From positions 1,382,527 through 1,446,526 of the forward strand of contig NC_057867.1 in NCBI RefSeq assembly GCF_019393635.1: a stretch of 64,000 bases of DNA, in the 5' to 3' direction. The notes beneath the pieces are model-generated. The model worked only from the letters and a program-made list of their open reading frames with translations. It did not search any database and was not told the origin of the DNA. Position 1 is the first letter of the stretch. Every line of letters begins with the position of its first letter. Source of the DNA: Dromiciops gliroides (lineage: Eukaryota; Chordata; Mammalia; Microbiotheria; Microbiotheriidae). A program made the position numbers and the translations under genes. Shown here one piece after another: positions 43,199 through 56,631 of the stretch.

Positions 43199-43358
43199 GG
43201 GGCAGCTAGGTGGCATAGTGGATAGAGCACCAGAGTTAGGAGGACCTGAGTTCAAATCTGTCCTCAGACACTTGACACTTACTAGCTGTGTGACCCTGGG
43301 CAAGTCACTTAACCCCAATTGCCTCACCCCTCCCAACCCCCCCAAAACAAACAAAAAA
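43199..43358 (+). mobile_element. Marsupial tRNA-derived SINE
   Basis: Target duplication GAAAATTTGAAGGTTAG (43181-43197), repeated with one change after the A-rich tail. Confidence 0.93.
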
Positions 43359-44365
43359 GAAAATTTGATGGTTAGAACATTAAAAGCATAAATTATATTC
43401 ATCTTTATTATATTATCATGACCTAGCCATGAGCACTGAGCAGTTTCTAACGTTTAAGTTGTTCTTATTTTCTTTAAGGAGCATTTTGTAATTGAATCTA
43501 AGCAAATATTGGGAGTACTTTGATTGCTTGATTTCAAAATATTTTATTCATTTGAGATAATCATGTGGTTTGGGGATGTTTTTGTTTTTGATCTGATTAA
43601 TTATGTTGATTGTTTTACTAATGTTGAACCATTCTTTGATCCATGATATAAGTACAGCTCTGTTAGAATGAATGATTTTTTGGATGGCTTGCTGGAGTCT
43701 GACTTTTTTTTTTAGCATTGAATATTCGTGATACTGATCTATAGTTCTTCTGTGATTTACCTTTTCAAGGTTTAGCTTTTAGGATTATATTTGTCTCATA
43801 AAAGGGAATCTGTAAAATGTGCTGTTCAATTTGGGGAGTAATTTCTGCATTGTTCTTTAAAAGTTTGGTAGAATTCTTGCAAATCTGCTGGGACCATAAA
43901 GTTGTTTGTTTGTTTGCTTGTTTAGTAGTTCCTTAAGAGCTATTTGATGTGCTGTTAGTTTGAGTATTTTATATTTTTAAAGCTATTTCTCTGTTTCTTC
44001 TGTGTTCTCAGTCTGGTCAGCATATAGCTGTTCAAAGATTCTGATAATTAAAAAAAGATTCTGATAATTATTTTTTGTTTTATTTTTATTTTACCTTGTT
44101 TATTTTTTATTTTGTTGATACCTCTTAGCTTCAGGTTGGCTAAATGTTGATCAATTTTGGTATTAATCTTTTCAAAGAAAGAGTTTTTAATTGATCATTT
44201 CTGTAGTCTTTTTACCTCCTAATTTTCAAGATTCCCTCTTCTGTGCTTATTTGGGGTTTGTTTGGTTTCTAATTTCTTAAATGTACATTTAGTTTATCAA
44301 TCCTGTCCTTTTCTATTTTGTTTATATGTTTTTATGGATAGAATTTTTCTCCTGAGAGTCTTTTC

Positions 44366-44395
44366 ACTTATCCACTGTGCCACCTAGCTGTCCCT
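44366..44395 (-). mobile_element. tRNA-derived SINE head fragment
   Basis: About 30 bp (TTATCCACTGTGCCACCTAG) inside the minus-strand L1. Confidence 0.7.
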
Positions 44396-45252
44396 CTGAT
44401 TCTGAAATTTCTTGATTCTTGATTCTGAAATACCTTGAAATACCTCTCTTTTATTTAATGTCTATCTTTTTCATTGATGATTCAGGTGAGGCTTGTAGGA
44501 TGTCATTTTGGTTCCATTTTGAGCTCCTTTGCTTTTTGGAATATATTATTACATTCCCTTTTGTGGTGTCTGGTGGGTATAGAATAGTTGGTCTTGTGTT
44601 ATTCTTTATCTGAAGGTGTTTCTCTTGGTTGCTTGCAGAATTTGTTATTTGCCAATGGAATAATTAAATTTAGCCACTCTGTGTCTTAGAGTTTGAAGCA
44701 TGGTTTCCCGCCTCACCCCCCTCCTTTTATTCTAGAGGTGACCTGTGGATTCCTTCAATAGGTGCTATGTTTTCTGTGTTCAGAAGTTCTGAGAAGTTTT
44801 CTTGTATTATTTTTTGCATTATGTTGTTCAGGGTTTTGGACTTAATGTTGTTCTGGGAAGCCTGTAATGCTTAAATTGTTTCTACATATCCTGCCTTAAA
44901 GATAAATGTGTTTTACTTGTATAGAAATCATGTGTTCATTATTGCTTTTTGCTTCTTTTATTCCAGATTGTCTTTTACTTCCATGTATGTTTATTTCCAA
45001 AGTACCATTCTCTCTTTTGCTTCTTTGGAGATATTTGCTACTGGGGATTCTAGTTTTTCTATTCTGTTAATATTTCTGCTGCTTTTATTTCTCTAAATTT
45101 GACTTTGTTTTCAATATACTTGAGAAATGCAGTCTCTATCAGAGAAACTTTCTGTAAATTTTTTCTCACAGTAATGATTGCTATGTATATCCCTCCATCA
45201 TATTTTCCCACCGTTTATCCTACTCTTTCTCCTTTCATCCTGTCCATTCTCT

Positions 45253-45406
45253 CTTTTTTTTTTTTTTTTTTTGGGACAATGAGGGCTAAGTGACTTGCCC
45301 AGAGTCACACAGCTAGTAAGTGTCAAGTGTCTGAGACCAGATTTGAACTCAGGTCCTCCTGAATCCAGGGCCAGTGCTTTATCCAATGAGCCACCTAGCT
45401 GCCCCC
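45253..45406 (-). mobile_element. Marsupial tRNA-derived SINE nested in L1
   Basis: Perfect 16-bp target duplication CATCCTGTCCATTCTC at 45237-45252 and 45407-45422. Confidence 0.94.
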
Positions 45407-46140
45407 CATCCTGTCCATTCTCAAAAGTGTTTTGCTTCTGACTTTTATGTAACCTAATTTCCCCTCCCTTCTATCACTCTCCCCACCTCTTATCTCCTTC
45501 CCATCCTACTTTCCTGTATGGTAAGATAGATTTCTACACCCAACTGAGTATGTATGTTATCCCTTCTTTGAGACAATTCTGTTGAGAGTAAGGTTCACAT
45601 GTTACCCACCCTTATCCCATTTCTCCTATTATCCCCTCCACTGTAAAATCTCTTTCAGTTCTCTTTTATGTCAGATAATTTACTACATTCTACCTTTCCC
45701 TTTCCCCTTCTCCCAGTGCATTCTTCTTTCTCACCACTCTATCTATTTATTTTTAAGATAATTGTTCCATCATATTAAAATCACACCTGCACCTTCTGTC
45801 TATATATATAACTACCCTAAAATGAGAAAGTTTTTAGGAGTTACAAGTATTATTTTCCCATGTAGGAATGTAAACAGTTTAACCTTATTGAATCCCTTAT
45901 TATTTCTCTTTCCTGTTCCTGTTTTTATGTTCCTCTTGAGTCTTAGATTTGAAAGTCAAATTTTCTATTTAGTTCTGTTTTTTCCCCATCAGAATGTTTG
46001 AAAGTCCTCTATTTGATTGAATGTCATTTTTTCCCCTGAAGGATTATATTCAGATTGTTGGGTAGGTAATTTTTGGTTGCAATTCTAGCTCTTTTGCCAC
46101 CCATAGTAATATCATATTCCAAGCCCTCTTATTATTATTA

Positions 46141-46276
46141 TTTTTTTTTTGGTGGGGCAATGGGGGTTAAGCCCAGGGTCACACAGCTAATAAGTGTCAA
46201 GTGTCTGAGGCTGGATTTGAACTCAGATCTTCCTGAATCCAGGGCCGGTGTTTTATCCACTGAGCCACCTAGCTGC
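46141..46276 (-). mobile_element. Marsupial tRNA-derived SINE nested in L1
   Basis: CCCTCTTAT flanks the copy; a short internal deletion removes the AAGTGACTTG part. Confidence 0.92.
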
Positions 46277-48049
46277 CCCCTCTTATCCTTTAATGTAGAA
46301 ACTGCTAAATCTTGTATTATCCTGACTGTAGCTCCTTGATATTTGAATTATTTCTTTTTAGCTGCTTGCAATATTTTCTCCTTGACCTGGGAGCTCTGAA
46401 ATTTGCTTATGATATTCCTAGGAGATTTCATTTTGGGATCTTTTTCAGGTGATCAGCTGGTTCTTTCAATGTCTATTTGACCCTCTAGTTCTAGAATATC
46501 AGGGAAGTTTTCCTTGATAATTTCTTGAAAGATGATGTCTAGGCTCTTTTTTTTATCATGGCTTTTCACCTAGTCCAATAATTCTTAAATTATCTCTTCT
46601 GTATCTATTTTCTAGGTTAGCTATTTTTCCAATGAGATACTTCCCATTTTCTTCTATTTTTTCATTCTTTTGATTTTGTTTTATTGTTTCTTGGTGTCTC
46701 ATAAAGTCCACTTGATTAATTTAAATTTTTAAGGAATTATTTTCTTCAGTGAGCTTTTGTACCTCCTTTTCCATTTAGCCAATTCTACTTTTTAAAGGAG
46801 TTCTTTTCTTCAGTAGATTTTTAAAATATATCTTTCTCCATTTGGCCAATTCTGCTTTTGAAGGCATCCTTTTCTTCATTGGATTTTTGTACGTCTTTTA
46901 CCATTTGGTCCATTCAGTTTTTTTTCCTCTTTGCTTCCAATATTTTCTCCTTAACCTGGGAGCTTTGAAACTTGGCAATGATATTCCCATAGGTTTTTCT
47001 CTTGGGATCTCTTTCAGGTGGTGATTGGTGGATATTTTCTATTTCTGTTTTGCCTTCTTGTTCTAGTACTTCAGAGTGATTTTCCTTGATAATTTCTTAT
47101 AATAATATTGTATCAAGATTATTTTTTTCATAATTTACAGGCAATCCAAAGAATAATTGAGAAATAATATTATTTCTCCTTGATAATTATATTATTGATA
47201 ATATTATTATTTCTCCAGATCAGTTGTTTTTCTGATGAGATGTTTAATTTTCTCTTCTTTTTTTATTCTTTTGGGTTTGTTTTATGATTTGTTGTCATTA
47301 TCTTCCCCTTGCTGAATTCTAGTTTTAGAGGAATTATTTTCTTCCTTAACTTTTTGGTTCTCTGTTTCAAGTTGGTTGGCTTTCTTTTCATAATTTTCTT
47401 GGATTGTTCTTAATTTTTTTTCTATTTTTCCCTCAATTTTTCTTATTTGGTTTTTAAAGTCCTTTTTAAAGTTCTTCCAAGCGCTCTTTTTCTGCTTGTG
47501 ACCATTTGCCATTTCTCATTGAAAAAGGAGTGGCCTTTTAAGCTCCATTATCTTCCTTTGAATATGAACCCAGATCTTCTCTATCCTCATAGTAACTATG
47601 TTTGAGTATTTCTCCATTGCTTGGTCATTTTTATTTATTTATTTTTGGTTTTGTTTTGTTTTTAGCAGTTATCTTCTGATGTCTGTCTTGGGGCTCAATC
47701 TTGGGCTCTCCTTTTCACTCCCAAGCCATGGCTAGGCTCACAGCCACACTGTCCTGCAAATGATCTTGCTCCCTTCGATCTCTCTGGTGGCTGCAAACTA
47801 CACTTGTCCTCTCTGCCCTAGAACTGAAACCAAGGATTCTGCTCTCCTGTGGGTGCCCACAGCTCACAGGGTCTCCACCCCTCGATACTGCACTCATCAC
47901 CTGTGTGCTAGCTCCTTCTCCCTGCAGCCACTGCCCAGACACGTCTAGTTAGCACAGCTATGCTTTGTGTCCCTCAACAATAGAAGGTCTTTCAATCTTC
48001 TACTCAACTGTCTGACCCCCACAGACCTGTGAGATGAAAGTTTCTTTCT

Positions 48050-50700
48050 TTCCATTTATTTAGAATTTAATTTTTCTCCCCAATTACATGTAAAAACAAT
48101 TTTTAACATCCATTTTAAAAACTTTGTGTTCCAAATGCTCTTCCTCCCTCCCCCTCTTAAGAACAAAAGCAATTCAATATAATTTATACATGTGTAGTCA
48201 TGCCAAACATTTCTACATTAGTGAGGTTGTAAAAAAACAGACAAAAAAACTTAAGAAAAAGAAACTAAAAAATATACTTCAGGGGCAGCTAGGTGGTGCA
48301 GTGGATAGAGCACTGGCCCTGGATTCAGGAGTACCTGAGTTCAAATCCGGCCTCAGACACTTGACACTTACTAGCTGTGTGACCCTGGGCAAGTCACTTA
48401 ACCCCCATTGCCCTGCAAAAAAAAAACAACCAAAAAAACCAAAAAAACAAAAAACAACCAAAAAATATACTTCAATCTGTATTCAGACACCATCAATTCT
48501 TTCTCTGGAGATGGATTGCATTTTTCATAAGTTCTTCAGAGTTGTCTTGGATCATTGCATTTCTGAGAATAGCCAAGTCATTCACAGCATATCATCTTAC
48601 AATATTGCTGTTACTTTGTATACAGTACATCTCACTTTGCATCAACTCATGTAAGTATTTCCAGGTTTTTCTGAGAGCATCCTGCTCATCATTTCACAGT
48701 TACTATTGCTAACTAAATTTCCCTCCATCCTACTCCCTCCCCATGTCATTTACTCTATTTTCTATCTCCGTTTACTCTTTCCCTCCTCATAGGTGTTTTG
48801 CTTCTGACTGATTCCTCTCCTAATCTGCCCTCTCTTCTATCACCTACCCCCCTTATCCCCTTCCCCTCCTCCTTTCCTGCAGGGTAAGATATATTACTAT
48901 ACCCAATTGAGTGTGTATGTTATTCCCTCTTTGAGCCAATTCTTATGAGAGTAAGGTTCACTCACTCCCCAGTACCTCCCCCATCTTCCCCTCCACTGTA
49001 TAAGCTTTTTCTTGCTTCTTTTATGTGAGATACTTTACCACATTCCACCTTTCCCTCTCTCCCAGTGCATTCCTCTCTCACCCCTTAATTTTATTTTTTA
49101 AAAAAGATATCATCCCTTCATATTTAACTTACACTTGTGCCCTCTGTCTAAATATACTTCACCCAGCTGCCCTAATAATGAGAAAGTTCTTATGAGTTAC
49201 AAGTATCATATTCCCATGTAGGAATGTAAACAGTTTAACCTTTTAATATTCCTTATGGTTTCTTTTTCCTGTTTACCTTTTTATGCTTCTCTAGAGTCTT
49301 GTATTTGAAAGTCAAATTTTCTGTTCAGCTCAGGTCTTTTCAATCAATAATGCCTGAAGGTCCTCTCTTTTATTCAATTCCCATTTTTCTTCCTAAAGGA
49401 TTATACTCAGTTTTGCTGTGTAGATGATTCTTGGTTGTAATCTTAGTTCTTTTGCCCTCCAGATTATCATATTCCAAGCCTTCTGATACTTTAATGTAGA
49501 AGCTGCTAGATCTTGTATTATCCTGACTATGGCTCCACAATACTTGAATTGTTTCTTTCTGGCTGCTTGCAATATTTTCTCCTTGAGCTGGGAGCTCTGG
49601 AATTTGGCTATAATATTCCTGGGAGTTTTCATTTTGGGATCTCTTTGAGGAGGTGATTGGTGGATTCTTTCAATTTCTATTGTACCTTCTGGTTCTAGAA
49701 TATCAGGGCAATTTTCTCTGACAATTTCCTGGAAAATGAGGTCTAGGCTCTTTTTTTGATCATAGATTTCAGGTAGTCCAATAATTTTCAGATTATCTGT
49801 TCTGGATCTATTTTCCAAGTCAGTTGTTTTTCCAATGAGATATTTCACATTGCCTTCTATTTTTCAGTCTTTTGGTTTTGCTTTATTGTTTCTTGATTTC
49901 TCACAAAGCCATTAGCTTCCATTTGCTCAATCCTAATTTTTAAGGAGTTATTTTCTTCAGAAAGCTTTTGTACCTCCTTTTCAATTTTGCCAATTTGACT
50001 TTTTAAGGCATTCTTTTTCCTCACTGGCTTTTTGTACCTAGTCTGTTTTTTAAGGTGTTATTTTCTTCAGTATTTTTTTGTGTCTCCTTTATCAAGCTGT
50101 TGGCTTTCTTTTCATGATTTTTTGCATCACTCTCATTTCTCTTCCCATTTTTCCCTCTATCTCTCTTGCTTTATTTTCAAAGTCCTTTCTGAGCCCTTCT
50201 ATGTCCTGAGACCAATTTATATTTTTGTAAGCTTTGGATGTAGGAGCTTTGACTTTGTTATCTTCTTCTGAGGGTGTATTTTTGATCTTCCTTGTCACCA
50301 TAGAAACTTTCTAGGGTCAGTATTTTTTTCTGTTTGCTCATTTTCCCAGCCTATTTCTTGACTTTTAGCTCTTTGTTAAAGTGGGACACTGCTTCCAGGC
50401 TGGAGAGTATACTGTCCCATTCTTCAGGGGATTGAGCAGCTGTTTTCAGAATTACTTCTAGGAATTTGTAAGTCCTTAGTTCTTCCAAGGTGGTATGATT
50501 TAAGGAGAGGTATGTTCACCAATCCTCTGGGAGGAAGGGGGTCAATATTAAACTGCCCTTAAAAAATGGAAGGCTGCTTATGGGCAGGCCTGAATATGTT
50601 GAAATCTGCATCACTGGAGGGGGGACATTGATGAGCCTACAGCCATAAGAAATATTGGAAAATTCTCTCAGAATCAAGGTTGCCCGAGTTAGCTGTCTTA
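48050..50700 (-). mobile_element. L1 with leader and ORF1 but lacking ORF2
   Basis: Minus strand: leader 50700-50310, coiled-coil ORF1 part 50301-50092, ORF1 RNA-binding part 49848-49393 (NLKIIGLPEIYDQKKSLDLI, IEIERIHQSPPQRDP), spacer 49330-48690, then directly L1 3' UTR 48660-48050. About 5 kb of ORF2 is absent. Confidence 0.75.
48282..48459 (+). mobile_element. Marsupial tRNA-derived SINE nested in L1 3' end
   Basis: Perfect target duplication AAAAAATATACTTCA (48267-48281 and 48460-48474). Confidence 0.94.
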
Positions 50701-51130
50701 TTTGGGCACACTGTCCCTCACTCTAATAAGTCAATTCTTATTAGGGACTTCTTTTAAATGCTTCTCTTTCAAGGTATTCAAGTTCTTCACCAGTGGGTAC
50801 GTAATGCCATCCATGGGAATTTTCCTGTCAGTGATGCAGATACATCTAGGCCAGCTTAGCCCATAAGCTCACAGGTGTCATATATTCCTCAGTCATGCCT
50901 CACTCTTGGCATGTGAGTGACCCATCTTCCTTATCCCTTTTATTATTATTATTATTATCATCATCACTATTATTATGATGTCTTTTATCTTCTTGTTTTT
51001 CATCACCGTGTTGCAGTGGGCTCACACTGGCATGCAGTGCTCTAGCGCCCTCTCCAAGATACACATTTTTAAGTCCTTCGAGACTATCAGGCATAGATCC
51101 AAGGATACTTGTGTCCAAAGCTTTGAGATC
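50701..51130. other. Intergenic, nothing recognised
   Basis: A short ATT repeat near 50940-50960; otherwise unassigned. Confidence 0.35.
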
Positions 51131-51340
51131 TTAGGAATCTTAGGATTCTTCCAAAGCCTCTGCCTGGCATTCAAGGTTCTCTCTGCCTCTTTCTCACTCC
51201 GTATAGCTGCTCCCCACTCAGACTATGTCCCTCTCCCAACTTCAGAATCTCTTTTAGCTCCCTCCTTCCCATGTTAGTCTAGGTTCCTCCGGCCTGGCAA
51301 TTGAGGATCTGACCTTCTTTACATCCTCATCTCATAGGGA
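51130..51340 (+). mobile_element. L2-like LINE fragment
   Basis: CTGCCTGGCATTCAAGGTTC and the following CTCACTCCG...CCCACTCAG text resemble the L2 3' region. Weak. Confidence 0.45.
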
Positions 51341-51419
51341 TCCTCTTGGCCATCTACTGGGTCTAAGAATTTTAGGGCCAGGTGGCCACTGAGTCCAGCC
51401 AAGAGGTAATAGTAATGTC

Positions 51420-51600
51420 ATATTTATACACTATTCCAAGGTTTGTAAAGAACTTGCCTTCCCACAGTTCTGTGGGGCAGGCAGTGCATAGATGACCAAA
51501 ATCAAAGTGTCAGAGGCTAAGGGACTTGTCTACGGTCATCCAGCTAGCAAGTATCTGAGAGAGGATTCAAAGACAGGGTTCCTGGATCCATACCCCATAT
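51420..51600 (-). mobile_element. MIR-type SINE, old
   Basis: Diverged AAGGGACTTGTCTACGGTCA core and a GTAAAGAAC tail in minus orientation. Confidence 0.55.
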
Positions 51601-52190
51601 TCTGCCTCTCAAGATGGGGCACAAGGCACTTTGCTGGGGTCATTCCACAAGCCAGGGATAGAGATGAAGACTGTAAGATGATTGATTCAGGCCACAGGGA
51701 ACAGACTCCCCAAAGAGATGGCAAAGTTTTGCTTTACTCTTGATTCTGAAGTCTGGCAGATAGGGACAGGGCCCAGGAGTGGCTGGGGAGGCTCTCATTC
51801 TCTTAATGAGTCTTGACTAATGGGCTCTGCTTAATAAGTCCCCAGGTGGCTTTGAGAACTCTCCCCTTGGATCCTTGGGTAATGAGGCCAAGGGGAAAAG
51901 GTGGCCTCTCTGAAAGGAGGTACCAGGAGAGCTCGTTAGTGAAGATGCATCACTGAAAACTGGTGGGAGAACAGCTCCCAGGGGCAGGCCCAGGGCCTGG
52001 GCTTCTGTTTCTTTCCCATTAGGAACCCTTTGTTTGAATTGTGGTTGTCCACTTGTCCATCAGGGTCTGTTCTTCAATGTGCAGGTCCCTACTATTCTCT
52101 TACCATGTTCTGAGGGGTCCTAGTAGCAGGCTTCTCTTCCTCTTCTCTCTGGTCTCCCTTCACTTAGTCTTCCTTTATTTGATTGATTCA
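51600..52190. other. Intergenic, nothing recognised
   Basis: No coding pattern or known repeat seen. Confidence 0.35.
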
Positions 52191-52290
52191 CTTACTCATT
52201 CCTTCCTTTCTTCCTTTATTTATGTATGCATTTATTCGCTCATTCATTCATTTATTCATTCGTGCATTTGTTCACTCCTTTATTCAAGGT
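52190..52290. repeat. Impure (ATTC)n tract
   Basis: CATT/ATTT tetranucleotides with substitutions. Confidence 0.85.
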
Positions 52291-52699
52291 TTAAAAAGGC
52301 TAAGATGGAGTTCAGGATGCCTTGGGTAAATTAAAATCATCTGGCCCAGATGCCCTACATCTCAGAGTATATCAGGACTGGGCCAATGTGATTGCTGAGT
52401 TCCTGGCATTGATTTTTGAAAGAGATCTGGAATGAGAGTGATCACAAAGACATCATAGCTAGTAAATCATGTGTCAAGGGCTTCCTATGTTAAGTGATGG
52501 GGTTACCAAGGCAGCCCTTGAGGGTACTGGTTTCTTCCTCTACCCCAAATATCAGGGGTCTAATCACCCTAGGTCCACTTCAACCACTTAGCAGTCAGTC
52601 ACATGAGCTTTTACGGAGGACTATTTACTTCAAGCATGCAAACATTCCCCTTCCCCAACACCTGGGCACAGGGCATAATCTCCCTCAGCTAAAAGCTGC

Positions 52700-52935
52700 T
52701 GGGTGGAGTACAGTGGATAGAGTCAGGAAGACCCGAATTCAAATTTGGTCTTGGATACTTCCTAGCTGTGTGATCCTGGGTGAGTCACTTAACCTCTATC
52801 TGACTCAATTTTCTCAACTGTAAAATTGAGATAAGAACAGGTTTTGTCAGCACCAAATGAGAAAATATTTGTAAAGCACTTAGCACAGTGCTTGGCCTAG
52901 TAGGTGCCACAGAAATGCTGATTTTCTTCCTTCTA
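52700..52935 (+). mobile_element. CORE-SINE (MIR/MAR1 type)
   Basis: GTACAGTGGATAGAGTCAGG head, diverged core, tail GTAAAGCACTTAGCACAGTG. Confidence 0.82.
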
Positions 52936-53956
52936 CTACCTCCATCTCTTAGGTTCATAACATAAGTCAGTTAAGCTTGTTGTCCCAAGGTCCTGGCTTT
53001 TCAGAGCTTTCCTGCTGGGCTGGTTGCAACCTCTGGCCTGGAATCCTGGCTCCAAGGTTCCAGTGACTTGAAGTTCAATGTCCAGGACTCCACCACCTGC
53101 ACCTAGAACTGAAAAGGACAAACGAAATAGACCAAAGTCTCAGCCCTGTTTCTTGGGTCCATAGGCCTAGGGAGAGCTCTTCTTCCCATCCAAGTTAGTA
53201 TATGGTGCCCATGTAAAGAAGACATTAACTCCTTGATAACACCAGAAACTATGCCTCTGAGGGAGATTTAAAGACACTGAAAAGAGGTTGCTCCCATCCA
53301 CCTGGTGGGTGAACACACAAGAAAAGTCTTCTCCCAGGAGTATGGGCACCTCCATCTTAGGTGATCTGGGTATGCACCAAAGCTTCATTACCATTATAAG
53401 TGAAAGGGCATGAAGGAGAAAGAAGTCCAGAGAGTCAGGAGCAGAGCCCAAAGCAGAATGAAAGAACGAGTGAATGTGTCTGGCATAGGCACTTTTCTTC
53501 AGATGGAGGTTCCCAACTGACCCATCAGAGGTGCTATAAATATTTTTGTACAGATAGGCCTCTTAAGGGTATTGGAAAGCCCTGGAGGAGGAGTGAAATG
53601 TAACACATCTGGTCTTAAGGAGTGTTCCAGAATGTAAGCTCATTGAAGGCAAGGCCTCTCTTTCCTTTTGCTTACGTGACAGGACTAATATCTACCAGTG
53701 TTTCCCCACAACATGGGTTAAGCCTACCCCCTTTCCTTCCCTCCTGTTTTCCCAGAAAGGATACAAAGCAGTATCAGGACCTCATTGGTTGCTGTTTCTT
53801 TGACAAAGCTTCCTAGTCCTCTATGGGGTCCCTCCAACTTGATGCATTTCTAAAGACCATACGAGGCACCATGTCCTTTACCATATGCTTCCCTGATGAT
53901 GAGAGCAGCCCAAGGCCATTGCATCCTTGCTATGTTATGGCCAGATAAACCAGTGA
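52936..53956. other. Intergenic, nothing recognised
   Basis: About 1 kb left of the solo LTR. No reading frame with splice sites or family resemblance. Confidence 0.35.
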
Positions 53957-53960
53957 ACCT

Positions 53961-54527
53961 TGTAGGGGCCAAATTTTAATTGGGGAGTGTTAGTTAGGTG
54001 GCTTGCTACAATACTGGGGCAAGGAAGGAGATTAACAGCCTCTTTCAAAAACAGAACAGGGTTTATTAACAAGAACAAACGTAAAAACACAAGTAAGGTT
54101 AGTAGAATTAAGGAAAAGGGGAAAAAGGGAATGGGGAAAGGAAAATAATATGACCTGAATCACACCACTGCCCGGGGCTCAGCAGAGCATACAGCTGCAT
54201 CCTGACTCTTTCCAGCTCAAACGCCAGAATGGCAAATCTCCTCCCTTCTCCTTACCAGCAACACCCGGGCTGCCCATACACAGCTCCAAGCTAATTGGCT
54301 GGCAGCCTTGACTGACAGTCACATGACTGCCCTCACTGGGCTTCCTGTCATTATAATTTTGTCAAGCCCATGAGCTCCCAGCGCCATGGCAACGGACAGC
54401 TAGTGGGTGGAGCACCGAGCCTGTGCAGAGGTACAGCACCTGAGCCCTGGCCAGTGTGCGTGCCAGGGTTTTTTTAATTCTAGCCAAAAGATGGGGTCAT
54501 AAAAACCTCAAATCACAATTCTTTACA
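53961..54527 (-). mobile_element. Solo LTR of an endogenous retrovirus
   Basis: 567 bp with TG...CA ends (TGTAGGGG on the left, TTTACA on the right), flanked by the 4-bp duplication ACCT at 53957-53960 and 54528-54531. A polyadenylation-type signal lies about 100 bp from the left end on the minus strand. The 4-bp duplication suggests a gamma-type (class I) virus. No internal genes remain. Confidence 0.72.
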
Positions 54528-54531
54528 ACCT

Positions 54532-55872
54532 GAACCAGGAGAATGCTGGCCAGGGAGCTGCCTCTTGCATAATTGGCATTCCCTGGGCTTAGCACAGTGC
54601 CTGACACGTGGCAGGTAGTAGATGCTCCATAAACACTGACTGCCTTGAAAGGTGCCATCTGTGTGAGCTTAGCCAAACAATATGCCAACAAAGACCTGAA
54701 TCATGAAGATTGTTTGTGGAAATGGAGGGATTTATAGTAGCAAATTGGGACCAGTTCATCAACACCAGATTATCCTAAGGAGCCCAGATTTAATAATTGA
54801 TGCTGATTGTGGAAGGATATGGGAATTGGGCAACATATCACACTGACAACTGTAAACATTTAGCACCTGCTGAATACCTAGCAAAAAAATAACCTGGTGG
54901 TCAGAAGCTGACTACCTTTTGTAGACTGATAGATATTCTATAAATATAGACTTTAAAATATCTTGGAGAAGTCAGTTAATAAATTGTACTGGAACTGGAG
55001 TTTTATCATAAAAGTATTTTATTATTTTCCAGTTACATGTAAAGATAGTTTTCACCATGGAACTGGGCTATTATCACAGACTGAACTGTTATCCATAATC
55101 TCCCAGTCATATCCTCAGTACCCATAAGCGCTAAGCTATATGTAGTGAAAAGCTTTTGAAATACAGAGGTGTATAGCAGAGGAGAGCAGAATAGTGTAGG
55201 AACAGGAGAAGGAGGGGGGTGGTCGTGTGGCTCTGTCAGCTACTGGCACTATTTGAAGCCAAGGGAGCACTTTGAACCACCTAGAAAAAGCCTGGACCAC
55301 AGTCTCTAGAGTATTCAATATAAAAGAGTGAGTAATAACAGGGGAGTGACTTGTCCCAGGATTCTTTCTATCTGAAAAAGAAGAGAACAAAATGATAACA
55401 AGGATGATTTCATCATGTTAACAAAACATAGGACTCATTACCTTGAGGCAGTTACATAGAGATTAACACTTCCCTGTAAAAAGGAGAAAGCAGATGGATA
55501 GACTTCTCAGGTCACACACTGAACTGGTTAACCCTTTGCAGAAATACTTCAGAAACAAACAGAACTCATCTCCCAAAGCAAAAGTAAAGGCCCACACCAG
55601 GTATATGCCACTGGATTTGATGAACATAAGTGACAGGGGTTTAGTTCTGGATAAAACCCACAAAGCCACAAAGGTCCAAGGAATCGGGGTGACATCAAAA
55701 GGTGGTTGATGTCAGCATGAGTGCAAGCAACAGTCAATCAACAGAGCGAAGCAAAGGGCTAAGTCATGAAGGCCATCACCATCGTCTGTACTAAATAATC
55801 CAAACTTATCATGCAACAAAGTACCTCAAACTGGGCAATATAGCACCATCTGATGCAAGAATTGAGCACCTT
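54532..55872. other. Intergenic, mostly unassigned
   Basis: A short L1 3' scrap near 55010-55055 (CCAGTTACATGTAAAGATAG). Nothing else identified. Confidence 0.35.
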
Positions 55873-56015
55873 GGGGCGGCTGGGTGGTGCAGTGGATAGA
55901 GCACCGGCCCTGGAGTCGGGAGGACCTGAGTTCAAATCCGGCCTCAGACACTTAACACTTACTAGCTGTGTGACCCTAGGCAAGTCACTTAGCCCCAATT
56001 GCCTCACCAAAAAAA
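55873..56015 (+). mobile_element. Marsupial tRNA-derived SINE
   Basis: Full copy, GGGGCGGCTGGGTGGTGCAG head, short A-rich tail. Confidence 0.93.
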
Positions 56016-56631
56016 TTTTTTGAGTACCTACTGGATACCTAGAAATTTACTATTTGAAGTTTAGAATTATTACCTAGAAGCTCACTATCCTTTAAAACCT
56101 CAGAGAGAAATCTGTGGACTACAAATACTAACCTGAAGTTATCCTTGAAAATCCCCCACAGAAACTCTACTAGAATCAGAGTATCATTATACCCAGAGAA
56201 CCATGACCCACAATTGCCTGAGGTGTGAAAGCTTAAGAACGACATTTTGATATTGTCATCTTCAATACTCATTTATTCTCTTTCCCAAACTACATGGAAT
56301 TAAAAAAACCCCCAACAATTATCAGAATAGACCTAGTGGGAGAAATTAAAACTGAATGGAAGCAGAGGAGAGGATGGGGATTTTACTTAACTATTTAACT
56401 GACAGGAAGAAAAAAAGAAGAATTAAATAATTAGTTAAAAGGAAGAAAGAAGAAGGAACTAATAAGTTAAGCAAAACTCCAAAACTACGTAAAAGAGTAA
56501 CAAATGGAAGGGGTGAGGCTTGAGTATGAAGAAATCCAGTCAGAAAAGGATTGTGTTCAAGCAGATTAAGTCACAAACAAAACTTATGCAGCCAAAATGA
56601 GAAGGAAAACAGGCAACTGGGAAAATTTTTA
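56016..56631. other. Intergenic, A-rich, unassigned
   Basis: Purine-rich stretch between a SINE and an L1 3' end. No gene. Confidence 0.35.

Larger units (their letters stand above)
41700..48010 (-). mobile_element. Old L1, near full length, with nested SINEs
   Basis: Read on the minus strand: 5' leader 48010-47520, ORF1 start at 47512 (MANGHKQKKSAWKNFKKDF, coiled coil), ORF1 RNA-binding part near 46500-46330, inter-ORF spacer about 45870-45430, ORF2 remains 45100-41750. Six SINE copies or scraps interrupt it. No intact ORF2. Confidence 0.75.
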
